From assembly GCF_051014685.1 (NCBI RefSeq), contig NC_135055.1, forward strand, positions 9,350,001 through 9,414,000: DNA of 64,000 bases, in the 5' to 3' direction. Each line of letters opens with the position of its first letter. Position 1 is the first letter of the stretch. Source of the DNA: Ptiloglossa arizonensis. Lineage: Eukaryota > Arthropoda > Insecta > Hymenoptera > Colletidae. Of this stretch, positions 49,774 to 62,500 are shown piece by piece. The notes beneath the pieces are model-generated. The model ran no database searches. It was not told where the DNA came from and saw only the letters and a list, made by a program, of their open reading frames with translations. A program made the translations under genes and the position numbers.

Positions 49774-52700
49774 GCCGAGTGCGGGCTTTTCCAGAGATTT
49801 GCAAGAAATTCCTATAAATTTGCTGTCTGAACGTCCTTGCGAAATCGGTCCTTTCCTAACGATGAAAATTTCTATCATCTGCCCGTTAAGAGATTCTTAA
49901 CTATCGTTTGGATATCCCGAAAGCCACTGTTGTCCTCGACATTGATATTCATTGAACAAATAATTGCACAATTGCCAATTGGATCGAATTTGGTTTGGAA
50001 ACGGTACGCAAGAACTCGTATCGAGTTGTACTTTTTCACATTGAAAAGTAGCGTAGTTTAACGCTCGAATACCACCCTCATCACTGTGATTCATTATCGG
50101 AAACCTTATGAAGGACCATTAATAATACCCCGCGGACACGGTAACAAGCTTTTGCACTAGGTGCTACTATAAAAAATATACGTAACGGAGCGATATACTC
50201 AAATAATGTCCATGGGGCTTTCCGTTACTATGTTAGTGTTAACGCGCAAAACCTACGGAGGCTTTGTTCGATGGTAAGTAGGACTGAAAATATCCTTTGA
50301 AATTTTCTTATCGTGCAAGGACTGCTTGCTGATCGAGCATCTTATTGATTATTGATCGTGTTCATCGATTTGAAACTTGTCGCTGTTCGAGAAAATGACA
50401 AAGTGCGATCGAACGACTGTTTGTTTCGTTTTATCGTCCGAATTGTTAAAATTCAAGTGAACGGAAACAGAACATTTCTAGTAATTTTCTTTGATACGAA
50501 AATACGAAACAATTTTAACGCACAATTTTACTGAAATGATAAAGACTAGAGTCTTCGTTTAATTTCAGACCGTAAAGTTTTCGTAGCTCGATGCAAAAGT
50601 TGCAAATTCGAGGCTATTTCAAGATCGTATTGTGTACGGTTCAATTAACTTGGTGTCAACAACAACGTGCAAAAAATAAAAGTATAAAACTCCGTTAAAA
50701 AATAAAAACATTAAATATCATGATAACTTTAAGAACGTGCTGTGCATTGTGAGGAAAAAATTATGTTTGCAACACAATGTTTGCGAGTGCTCCGATATTA
50801 CCTATATTTTAAATTAATAGCTTATTTCACGTCGTGTACATCGACAATTATATAGATTATTAATCGAATAAGGGTTCGAAGATAATTTCTATTAAATATA
50901 AATAGGTTGACTTATAGTTAGTCACGATTATAATTGCGTTGTTTTTACAACGTCGAAAGTAAAAGAATCAACCCAAAACATTTAACATTCGAGATTATAG
51001 TTATCAGATAATTTCGTAAATCGTTGTATTTTTTTTTATTTAAGTAGATTTTATTTAAAGAACATATATACTTATATACAAGATTAGAAAAATTAATCAT
51101 TTACAAAGTAGCCATCCTTTTGTACGAGTTTTTCCTATTTCGTGTTTAATTATTCGATACCCTATTCGTACAGATTAGTTGATTTTCTTTCAAAATCTCG
51201 TCCAATGTCAGTTTCGATACATGTTTAGATCGCTAAAGGTTTGGGTTGTCAAAGAGCGATCTATATTTTCTGATACGAAATTTGAAATATAAATTATGTC
51301 TAATTCGAATATTCTTACATTAATTTTCGTTCGGACATCGTGTTGCTTAGATCCATTTCAGCAACTGATGGAAGGTTGGGTATAAAGAATTGATAGAGGT
51401 CTTGCGGTTTGAACTTGAGTAGGACGTAAACGAGTGCATGCTTACGCTGTATCAAAAGTTCATGCAGCGAACCACGCAGACGTGTAAAATGATCTGATAC
51501 ACGGTATGGCGAGAGCGATAGTTCAACCGACATTCTTCGCATGAATATAAATCGAAAAGGTAGAATAACATTTTGTTGTGCGAAATATAGTTTTTGAGAA
51601 AATTGAATCTAAAAATTCGCTAGATACGCGTAGACTTTATTGACTCTCGACTCGACAAATCTTGTTATAAACTTTAATTGCTTCTGCTCGTAATTTTACC
51701 AAATCTTAATCCAATTGATTTTTATTTGCGGAGACGTGTTAAAGAAACACTCTTTGCATAAAACGAAAGATTATATATACATACAAATATTAACTATCGA
51801 GCGTGAAAGGAACTAGAAATTCAATTTATTCCAAATTTGTGATTTATCGAAAATAAATTAATACTATAATTGGCTCAATGATCTCACATTTGTCATGTGT
51901 CACAAACTTGGCACGTTCTTGCTAATTGTAAGTAGCATTTGCTTACCTCTCGTGGTATCACGCACCAGTATTCATCTCAAAATGGAACAATACCTTCTTC
52001 GAATGAACAATACATATGTAAGTACGTGTATGTAAACCAACGAATCCATTTCTGTGACATACAAGCAAAGTTTACTCTGCTATTTTATACATGATTTCTG
52101 ACGTTGTTCTAGTTTGAAACCAGTTGAATTTACACCTACAATAAACAAAACATGGAACAAAAACCACTGCGAAGGGATAAATTCATTGATGTAAGATTCG
52201 GTTCAAAATGACCTACCAAACGTAACAAAAATGTTTGCTGGTTATCTTTGTGTACACCCTTCCAATTAAATCACAATTTAATTTCAAGTTTCAGACATTT
52301 TCAAAAAATTAATATTTACCACGGGACTAGAACTCGCGTAACAACACAACAATAAATCGTGTCGCTAGATGCACGCAGTTAACACGGAAATGAAATTAAC
52401 AAAAAGGAATATTAAATTTAATTGAGCTTGAATTTTAATGTTAAGAGACAAACACGAAATGTAATTAACGGTAATATGCAAAATGTCTCGCTCGTTGTAC
52501 ACGGAACATACCGAAATTTCATGATAATTTGAATGTTGAAATCGTGAATCGGTTTCTATATTTCACCGGACATTTGTGACGAAAAATTCGGTTGTCGTGT
52601 TTCGTTTAATGGCTGTAGACATTTCGTACGGGTGAAACGTCCGTAAAAACCCTCTCAAATATTTATCCGCATAATTGTGCAAATTAACAATTATCACATG

Positions 52701-53073
52701 CGATATGGCCAGTAAAATCTGAATCGTTCTGTTCGAAACTTTTTTTTAGCAAAATTTAAGCCAACGAAATTCCATTCCAGAATTATTGACGTCCAAATGT
52801 TTCGCACACGTGCACGGCAAGTCTGTTTCTATAAATGCACTCGAATATATAATATATTACGTCGTTTCCTTCTAATTCTCTTTTTTATTTCAGCATATTG
52901 GTCAACACAGCGTATAAAATATTTCCCTCGATCAAGTGAGAACAATTATTGGTAACCTGGTAACGAAAAGATTTCCATTTAAGTAAATGGCTACATATAT
53001 AGGTCAAGCTTTAAAAATGACAAGACTGCACGAATTTTCACATTTATGATACAATTAAAGGAGGAGATTCGGG
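49063..53073. other. Noncoding, nothing recognised apart from the GTC repeat
   Basis: A 75-codon minus-strand frame at 51,315-51,542 has protein-like composition but no family match and no splice context that I trust. Otherwise AT-rich. Confidence 0.45.
49731..49772. repeat. (GTC)n trinucleotide microsatellite
   Basis: About eleven GTC units preceded by CGCCGCC, in a locally GC-rich patch just after a poly-C stretch. No coding frame with other protein-like content surrounds it, so a translated repeat is not supported. Confidence 0.95.
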
Positions 53074-53672
53074 TAAAAGTGATTGGGGCAATATTTTTAT
53101 CACATAAAACCTCGATGAAACTTTCCAACACTTTTCACATATATTCTTTAACATTTCGAAATACAAATTTTTTTTTGTTAGAATTTATCGACTTTGCGCA
53201 AAGTAATAAATATTATTCTCCATAGACCTTCCTATCAACGAAGTCCAGTCTAGCATTTTTTTATATTCGTTTAGGATGAAAAGTCAAACGGAGTTTTTTC
53301 GTAATAGAATTACGCATATCTGAAATTCTCTGGAATTCTCTCAAATTGAGAGAAATTCCAAAACCGCGTATTATCAGTAATTTCATATTCTTTTTATATT
53401 TACAGGATTTAAGTTCATACGATGTCATAGTCCTATTATGAAAAAAATTCCGTTTGATTTTCTATTTTAGATGAACATAAAAAAATTCGACGGCTGCATG
53501 TCGTCGATAGTAAGATCCATGGAGAATAACATTTATTACATCGTAAAAAGTCGATAAATTATAACGAAAAAAAAATTGATATCTTAATATGTTACAGACT
53601 ATATATATGGAAATTGGCGAAAAATTTCAGCGAGATTCTACGTTATAAAAAAATTATCCAAAATCACTTTTA
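53074..53672. repeat. Long inverted repeat (~600 bp hairpin)
   Basis: The left arm (53,074-53,344) and the right arm (53,345-53,672, read in reverse complement) match over most of their length. Shared blocks in order: TAAAAGTGATT (outer end), AATTTATCGACTTT, AATAAAT[AG]TTATTCTCCAT, TCAAACGGA[GA]TTTTTT, and the centre CTCTCAA/TTGAGAG. The right arm has an extra block of about 55 bp near 53,400-53,455. There is no ORF. It could be a foldback element, a large MITE, or the template of a long hairpin RNA. Confidence 0.8.
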
Positions 53673-54936
53673 TTTGAACGTTTCATTCTATTTTTTCCTT
53701 GATCCGTTCAGTACCAATTTTATTTGTACATGTCACTTTTATGAGAGAAAATTATGCAGAACGACTATTGTGTCAAATATGAATGGATAATATATATATT
53801 CTGTAACCTATCTTCTATCTTACCGTAAATTTTCCTAAGTTGCACCATATGTTTTGAATTTTCATAAAAGTGTTCTCCCTCTATTTACTTAGATACAGCA
53901 TAAATCAATAACAACGACAATAACGATGATAATAATAATGAAAAAGACCCAATTTAAAGAAATTCGAACACGTACAACTTACAAAAATAACTATCGGACT
54001 CCTGCCAACCGAAGAGTGACGTTTACCTATCGTGTTTACTAAACAGAGCTTTATCCTAGTTTATTATACGATTTCGTCTCGATCTACAAAAAAAAAAATG
54101 AAAACTCACGGGAATGGTCTATAAATTTCAAACAAATGTCACGGAAAATTTCGATTCCAGGAACTGTTCAACCACCGTGTGATACGCGTCAAGTCAGAGA
54201 CGATGAAAATTCCGACAGCATCCGACAAACTTGTACTTCTCGCAAGTTTTCAATCCTACAAGCACGCTTCACCTGCGAGTAAATCAGAATGGGATCAAAG
54301 GATCGTAGGATCCCGACATATGGATAGGCCGGCCTCGTGCTCGTTCCCACCTTCTCGGTGCCTTCCCTTGTTGTACTTTTGTGTATCTTTCATGCACGTC
54401 GTCGGTGAAAAACAAATCTCCCGGGTTTTCGCTCATTCTCGACGCGATACCTAAAAAACACGGTACCACGAAACGGTGCATATGTACGTACGTACCTGCT
54501 AACATTTGCATGCTCTCCGCGCCGCGCGCAAAATATACAGAAAATTTATTAAAAAACCAGCGGGAAGTTTCTGGAAAAGGAATGCACTCGTAGAAATATG
54601 AAAATAACACTCGTCTATTTGCAACCGACTAGGAAAGATCTTGGAAATTCGGAAGATGATAGAATTTTGGGAATCTGAGAAAGACACTTTAACAAACGGC
54701 GCACTAATTGCTGTTTCCTGTACGAATTCACTTCGAAGAGAAAAAATCTCGAAAATTCAATTACTATTCGTCTTTACTTCATTGTTTGCAAACCGTGCGA
54801 GATAAATAATAATTGTAAGGCTTTTAAATGCTCTATTAAAATCGCTATTCGTTAGGTTTAAAATTGTACAGAAACGGTTGTTCGTTTTTTCACAAGACTG
54901 TTATACCTTGTGAACCCCTTCTAGTTAGATAATTAC
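53673..54936. other. Noncoding; possible terminal exon at 54,390-54,450 (minus)
   Basis: 54,180-54,500 is GC-richer. The acceptor GTGTTTTTTAG at 54,451 opens several frames, one of which extends the orphan exon 54,937-55,087 to a stop. Nothing else recognised. Confidence 0.3.
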
Positions 54937-55087
54937 CTTGTTGGTGTATCTTCTGGCATCGTGTCAGTATATTTTTTGCCTGCAGCATATTCTTTGACTT
55001 CCACGACAATCACCGAATAACCTGTCCGACCATTATTCAGTATTTCCACTGTTGTTGGTATTTCCAAAACGGAATTTTTATATGGTT
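54937..55087 (-). CDS. Orphan internal exon, unknown protein
   Basis: Minus-strand open segment of 49 full codons between an acceptor (TTCTCTTTGTTAG) and a donor (ACAAG|GTAATT), entering in phase 1 and leaving in phase 2. The peptide has a beta-strand-like centre (GYSVIVVEVKEYAAGKKYTD) and a Pro/Thr-rich tail, as in extracellular beta-sandwich domains, but I cannot name a family. A possible terminal exon at 54450-54390 (acceptor GTGTTTTTTAG) continues the frame for 19 residues to a stop. No upstream partner exon with a matching phase was found. It may be an exon of a long-intron gene or a chance open frame (84 codons stop to stop). Confidence 0.35.
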
Positions 55088-55478
55088 CTAACAAAGAGAA
55101 GTAGATAGTAATATCGACGAAAAGAAAAGATAATATTGAATTGAAGAAAATTTGATACTATATGTAAGTGTTGTAGAATGTTCACAGCGTTGAATCATTT
55201 TGCCTTACGAGGCTGGCACAATATTTAACCCCACACAAATCTTTAACATCGATTTATTCAAAAATGGAGCTTTGTATGAAAAAAAGGCACTCTACATTTT
55301 CGACTTATTCTTTCATATAGTCTATTAGACGTTCTAATCGTTGTCAATTTTCGCACTGAATAATAAGACGTCGATACAAAACATTATAAAAAATGATACA
55401 AATTGAAAATATAAAAGGTATACGTATTTCCTATATTATATATATTATTTATTCTATTTGTATATATAATAAATAAGC

Positions 55479-55646
55479 CAATTTTGTATTATTTACCGAA
55501 CTGTAGTTTACATACGTTACTTAACAAAGCATTATTAATGTATTTAAATAGATAATAAAAATTAAAGTAACCATTATTTATATTGATTAATAATGCTTTA
55601 CTAAATAACCTATGTAAATTACAATTGGGTAAGTAAGACACAAGTG
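55479..55646. repeat. 168-bp palindromic element (MITE-like)
   Basis: Arms 55,479-55,539 and 55,586-55,646 are inverted copies of about 61 bp separated by a 46-bp spacer. Matching blocks include TTTACATA, GTTA[CT]TTA and AAAGCATTATTAAT. No clear target-site duplication is visible and there is no coding content. Confidence 0.75.
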
Positions 55647-56727
55647 GCTTGTAATATTACCCTTTGTCGCTTGTTAATAAATTTATTCGTCTTTCATGTT
55701 CTGGTTTCAAATCGTGTTGAACCTTTGCCAAGGCAGAGGGGATGGACGATCTTGTTTGACCGAAAATTGTTGACTTCGTGTACGAAAACCACCACACGCG
55801 ATCACAAATAATATATACACATACATGTATTACAGTATCGTTACCAGTACAGTATAATGGTATTTGAAGATTTTGTTAAGATTCATCGGAGATTCATTTT
55901 CGTACTTAAACACTGTGGAATGCCACAATACTGTATACGTTTCCATGCAGTGCATGTACAAGAGCAAAAGGAGGAACTTTAAATAGTAAGGAAAATTGAA
56001 ACCAGGACCAAAGATGTCTTTGTGATAATATATAAATTTTGCGGAGGATTAAAACAGCTCAGGAATAAAAAGAAGTGTTAAAATTGAAGAAAAACTAAAT
56101 ATTGTTCTACCGCCTGGTCAATGCTGAATATTTTAAATATTTGAATGACTCGTTAAGTAATCGAACCGTTCCAAGCGATTATCAGATCACCTTCTTGTTA
56201 TTTGTCGTTTAGTATATGAAAAATGGGAATAAACTGTCCATACTTCGATGAATTGAAACATTTGAAAATTCGTTTACTACTGTATTTAGAAGTGCAACAT
56301 AAATGACTGCCGTAAAAGTAAAATTGTTCAAAAGGACATTAATAATTTCTTCGACTCTACGTTCGAAACGTTAACATCCTCCAATTCTGAGCTACTCGCA
56401 TCTTAACCAGTAAAACGTTTCACTCAGAGTTCATTAACGTACATTTTAAGCGTTTACACATATTTCATGAAACGTTGAAGATACACTGAAATCGTGGTTT
56501 ACTAACAACGCAATTCAATTAGACTGCCGATTAATTAATGTGAGAAGCGTCATGCACTCGTGTATTTGAGTTCAAAGTGAATGAGAGGAGAATCTTTAAG
56601 CATCTTATACAAGTATAAATTATTCTTTCTGATAAGAAATAGCGTAAATTTGATCGAGACTTGCGTATCTTGGATTTTGATGCAGATTATCATTTAATTC
56701 GTTTTACATTTCTACTTTTCTACATTA

Positions 56728-57431
56728 TACAGAGTGGGCGATATAATACGTTGGAAGCTATTTTCTCCGAAACACTAAAAATCTTTATATTTTATATAAA
56801 GCCAAGTTTTCTAATGGAATAATGTAGGAATTTGTTCACTTTCAGATAGTTCTTTTAAAATCGATTAATATTTACTTGAAATAATCGTTCGTATTTCCAA
56901 AAGAACTTGTGCAGACTTGTTCAAAAAATTTGGAACGTTTCACACATTACAATGTAGAAATAAAAAACAAGCTTTGATAAAAGATTTCGTTAAAACAAGA
57001 TTGTCAACATCTTCGGTAAATAAATTAGAAAAAGAAACTGAAATCGAGAAAATTACTTTTTACCGAAATAGAATAAATAACTTTCAACCGAAATAGAGGA
57101 GAAAAATTGTTTTTCTGTAAACGAACGGAAAAAATTCAAAATACAATTTCATTTTCATAAATTTTGTATACGAATAAAAAATAAGGTATACAATTACCTG
57201 TAGGTTGCTCATTACCTTCTTTTGCTAAATGAAGTGATTTCAAATAGCTTAGAACTGTTTATTATTTTGAGAAAAACCGTGTGTTGCTTAGTTTACGTTG
57301 CTATTTCAAACTTTTAATCGGTAGTTTATAAAAGATTCCAGTGCATTCTGTAACATTGAGAAACAATTTTATCGCTTTCTTGATAGTGTTTAAGAAAATG
57401 GCTCGTAACACATTACGTGACCCACGCTGTA
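56728..57431. mobile_element. 700-bp TIR element with TA target duplication, noncoding
   Basis: The left end starts TA|CAGAGTGGGCGATATAAT and the right end, reverse-complemented, starts TA|CAGCGTGGGTCACGTAAT. The inverted similarity runs for about 50 bp and includes AGC[TC]ATTTTCT and AACACTA in both arms. Ends of CAG...CTG flanked by TA fit an IS630-Tc1-mariner-type insertion. The AT-rich interior has no ORF that I can relate to a transposase. Confidence 0.7.
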
Positions 57432-59595
57432 CAAAGAGAATTAATATAATGATTCACGTTGAATTTTAATTTATTATTTGTCTCTAAGGCAAAAATTAAT
57501 AGTCGAATTAATTTTACTACACTCGATTCTTTCACTTTCGAATCAACTGTAACGAATAAAACTGTTTCATAAAACGCGTCAGAATACGAGTAAAACGAGA
57601 ATGAAATTTCTTCGCTGTTAAAACTCTAAATGGTTCTTTAAACGTGAAAATGAAAATTCGTACGATCGATTTAGTAATTGTGAGTGCGTTAATGTAACAC
57701 ACAGATAACTGAAAATTAAAATTATTTAATAGGGGACTGTTGAAATCTTATTTCATTATGAAAAATCAGCTATTGTAGATGCCATTGTGCTAGTGGGTTT
57801 TGAAAGACGGAACTGAATAAAGAGACATTAAGGTACGAACCTTCGACACAGAGACTCACGGATTCGAATATTATTCACACTCAATTTAACTTATTGAGAC
57901 CGACGGGAAGCTGTTTGATGGCCCGGACTACAATAGCGTAACAATTAATCGCTGAATGGATTATCTCAATGCCCCGTAATTTCCTATCATTTATCAAAAC
58001 CATCCCCCTGAAGTTTCTACAAAACACATGCACTACTGACTTCTATTCGTTTCGTTGGGATCGTTAAAGATACTTTTGTAATTATAATAATAGTTCTAAA
58101 TTTAATTCTAATTATTCACTGCAAAGTAATATTTAACTTCTTAAGTTTCATTGCAAGTATAGATAGAAGGGAAATGAAAAAAAGAAACGACATCTAAGAA
58201 CATTATAATTTCATTTATTTGTACGCATTCATGTTATTATTTTTATAAAGAATTTTACATAACTAATAATACATAGAAATTAGAAAGTTAATGACATTCT
58301 TTACTCGTAACAAAAATTAACTTCATATCCTTTTTAACCAAGTGTTTATAAATAACGCAACACATTACTAATGCATGAATTCTAAACAAAACAAAAATAA
58401 TAAGGTAACGCATTCTTATCCTGAATTTGATGTGATATTTATCAGACAGTTAGATTAACTTGAAAGAGTTATTACAAACACAAAAATTATATAGTATTAC
58501 AATTTAGAAATGTATGTCACAATTCTTACCCAAGTTCATAAGGTTGAAATTTTTAACATTTCAACAACAAATAAATTTCTTTGTTAAGTAATGCGAGTTA
58601 TATTTATGTTAAATGGATACAGAAATTTATTAAAGTCAGGAAAATATATTTGTAATGTGTTGTGTTCGGTGTACGTACTACATTTCATTCCAGATTAAGG
58701 ATCATTCAAGAAACATACAAACATAAAATTATTTACAAATTTGTTGTGAAATTAATTTCTAATTCTCGTTGATTTATCTCGCATTTATTATCAATGCGCA
58801 GTGAAGTCTATAAAATATCAAAAATCAAGGAATAAAAACATAAACACGACTTAAAAGAATTAAATTACAATTAAAATTATATTACTGACTGGCTGTATTG
58901 TGAAGAACTACACAGGGTATCCTACTTGATGTTATCACTGTGAATTATTTCTTCGTATTCTACTCAAGGGAAATTGTTTTCAATTAGAAATTATAAAAGA
59001 AAATGTTTTCAATGTTATGCTTCTTCCATTAAAGTATTCAGTTACAGGTACAGCTCTACAGTGTGTAATAAAAAGAATATGTATTACATACGAAAAAAAA
59101 AAAATGAATATCACCTTGCACGCTCACTAAAAAAAATAAGTAGTAAAAATCACTCGATCTCACCCAATCACCAATTGTTGGAAACGATCCGACTTCGAAT
59201 TCAAAAAGTCTTTCCCGAATAAAACAAAAAATATACAGAGTGGTAACATTAGGTAAAAACCGTGCGGACACAATTTAAGTTTCTCGCATTTGTGTCAATC
59301 AAACAAATTTAATCGAGTCCAAAGACTCAATCGCATATTTATTCAATCAAAGAATAGTATAGTTACTCTTTAAAAATTACAAGAACATATTTAAATACAA
59401 AACTACTGTATAATTATGTAATTAGGTTGGGCTCATGTCATTTTGAACATGACACTTGCATACTGTATAAGGCAAAACTCATCCATTCTTTCACGTACAT
59501 CATTACGCATACATTGTCATTAGAGGTCTATTAAGAGGCGATCACCGATCACGTGATTAGCAAGCTACAGTACATAACAATAAGAGTACAAAACT
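57432..59595. other. AT-rich DNA, 3' flank of the zinc-finger gene
   Basis: No gene. Near 59,235 the sequence TACAGAGTGGTAAC resembles the left end of the element at 56,728 but has no partner. The final ~280 bp are probably the 3' UTR of the zinc-finger gene. Confidence 0.5.
59338..59343 (-). terminator. Candidate polyadenylation signal of the zinc-finger gene
   Basis: The first AATAAA on the minus strand after the stop codon at 59596 lies here, giving a 3' UTR of roughly 250-280 nt. No cDNA evidence is available, so this is only a positional candidate. Confidence 0.4.
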
Positions 59596-62500
59596 TCACG
59601 TATTTTGTACTAAGCTTAACCAACTCCGACCTTCCCCACCAACCGATGTAGGAAACCGAATCTGTACTAATCGAACTGCATTCTTCTCCTCTCCCATTTC
59701 TTTGTACTCTGAGGTAGTTGGTACAACTATCGTTTCTCCGTCTTCGCTTTCGTTATAATTATACACTTCTTCCACTTGCTCTGAATCCTCGGCTTTGCAC
59801 TCCATTGATTCGTTTTCGGCGAAGGTCATCTGAACATTATGAAATTATGATACAAAAACAAATTACATTAGCATGATATTACACACAAGTTTTATTTAAT
59901 TTTCGTTACGTTGTTTTCAATTTCTTCTATAGTATTTTAATGTAAATGTAATATATACGCGATATGTTAAGCTGCATTTTCGGCTAGAATACTTATTCAG
60001 TGACGTATGTTTCAAAGTCAATAATAACATATACCTACCTCCTCATCCACAAGATGACCTACTTCTTCGCCTGTAACATTTTCCTCTGCTGAAATGTTTA
60101 ATACATCTTCGTCATTGTACATCTGATCTTCATTTTGTTGTTGTATAATAACATGATCTTTCAATTCAGTCACGTATAATTCTGTTTCCTCTAACTGAAA
60201 AAATGATGAAAATATAAAGAAAATTATTTATTTCACTATGCTAATGCGTATTGTTATCATTATTAAAATAAAAAAAGAATGCATTTAATTACCTGATCAT
60301 TGTCAGTTTCATCCATTAAAAGCTCTACATTATCGTTAGGAATTGTTATCATTTGATCGTCTTCTGTAGTGAGACGCGGTTGATTAACTACGATAGTATC
60401 ATTCAAGTGACCCTAAAAAGCATAATGTACATCAGTGTTCGAGTTATTACAGAAACGCACGGCTTTATTGTCTCCAAATAATGCAGCATTTCACCTGAGT
60501 TTGCATGTGACTGTACAACAAAGGTTTTCTCATAAAACCCATACCACATACCAAACATTCGTACGGCTTCTTGTCACTGTGTACAAATCGATGTGCATTC
60601 CTATTGTCTCTGCTATTAAATGCTTTACCACAAACCTGAAATTCCATGATGCCATTCCAAGAGGAATTATTATGTCAATACCAAATAATTAAATAATTTA
60701 CACTGTACACACCTCACAGAGGTAAGGTTTTTCTCCTGTATGTATACGCATATGCTTTTTATAATGTTCAGGGTAAACAAATGTTGCTGTGCATATTTCA
60801 CATTTGTATGGTCTTTCACCAGTGTGCGCTGCTTTTATATGGTAATCTAACAATCTTCGTCGCTTAAATCCCTTTCCACAATCATCACACTTGTATCGTT
60901 TATCATTATAATGCGTTGCACGTTTATGAGATTGTAGATTCGACCTTTGACTAAAAGTTCATAAAATCTGGTAAGGTATTCTTGTTCTTCATAACTAATA
61001 ATTCCAAGAATAAATATACCTGAATGTGGCTCCACAAAATTCACATTGATATGGTTTCTCTCCTGTGTGTGTCCTTTCGTGATCTCTGATTTCAGCTTTG
61101 CGAGCAAACGCTTTACCGCACATTCTACATATGTATGGTTTGTAACCTGTATGTACTATATTGTGAACTTCTAAATTATGTGGCGAGCCAAAAGCTTTTC
61201 CTATAAATTTAGTACTATGCATAAATCATAAGAAATATCTAAAAATAAAAAAAAGAAAGACATGGATAAACAAATCATACCACACTGGTGGCAAATATAT
61301 TCCTTTACACCATTGTGAGTCCTTTCATGCTGATTAAGATTCTGTTGGCTCAAAAATGTTTTATTGCATTGTGAACATTCATAAGGACGAGGTCGTATTT
61401 CATGCGTTTTTACATGTGCTTTGTATGTATACTTTGAAGCAAAGTCTTTTCCACAATTCTCACACACATAAGGACGTACTCCAGTGTGTGTATTAATATG
61501 CTCCTCTAATAAATTCCTGGAGCTACAAAAATAACATAAATTATGATGTAATAAAATTTCTTTACTTGAATACAATTTAAAACATATGCTTTACATTTAC
61601 CTATATCTTTTCCCACATGTTTCACATGGCCATGATTTCACTTGTGGATAATGTATTCGTTTATGAATCCTAAACAACCGCAGATTACTAAATATTCTAT
61701 TACAAATTTCACATTGAAAGTCACCCTCCTCCTTAGCAACATGATCATCAAGGTGAACAGAGAGCTCATTTCTCTTTCTAAAATCATCTCCACATATATC
61801 ACAAATGTACAATCGAGTTTCATGTACATTTTTCATGTGTGCAATAATAGTTTTAGCATCTCCAACAGCTTTATCATCTTCATTTGTACATACTAAACAG
61901 GTATATGTTGAACCGTCTCTAGTTACAAGCTAAAAGAAAATAAATAATTAACAAGAAATTGTAAAATAAAGAAAGTATATACAATCAGAGATTTGTTACT
62001 TGTCCCAAAAAAGTTTCAATTTTTGTTGCAACTTTTGATCTTTTTATCCTCTTTCTTTCTTCAGCAGTACTTGTTTCAGGTATTGCTTCAACTTTAAGAA
62101 TTATTTCCTCTGTCTCACAAGTAGGTTCTTCTTCCTCTTCTAGTCTTTCTTCTCCTTCCACGTCTTGAGTTTCTTGCTCATCCTTCAACAAATTATATTG
62201 GGGAAATTCAAAGTATTATTAACTTAATACAAATATTTGAAAACTATTTTATTACCTTCGGTAAATATTTGACTTCTATATCTGTGCCTTGACTTTCTGT
62301 ATTTTCTATATAATCGTGATCATTATAATCATCTTCATTTTGCATATCAGATATTTTTGTTACAGTTTTCTTATAATTATTAAAGAGTTCTAATTTTACT
62401 TCTGTCAATCTACTTTCAAGATCGTCTATCTACAAGTATCATTTATCTTTTAACATTTTTCATATAACTACAAAAGGCATAGAAATTAATATTATTTACC

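Noticed and set aside
51315..51542. 75-codon minus-strand frame
   Set aside because: Looks protein-like by eye but no motif or splice framing could be found.
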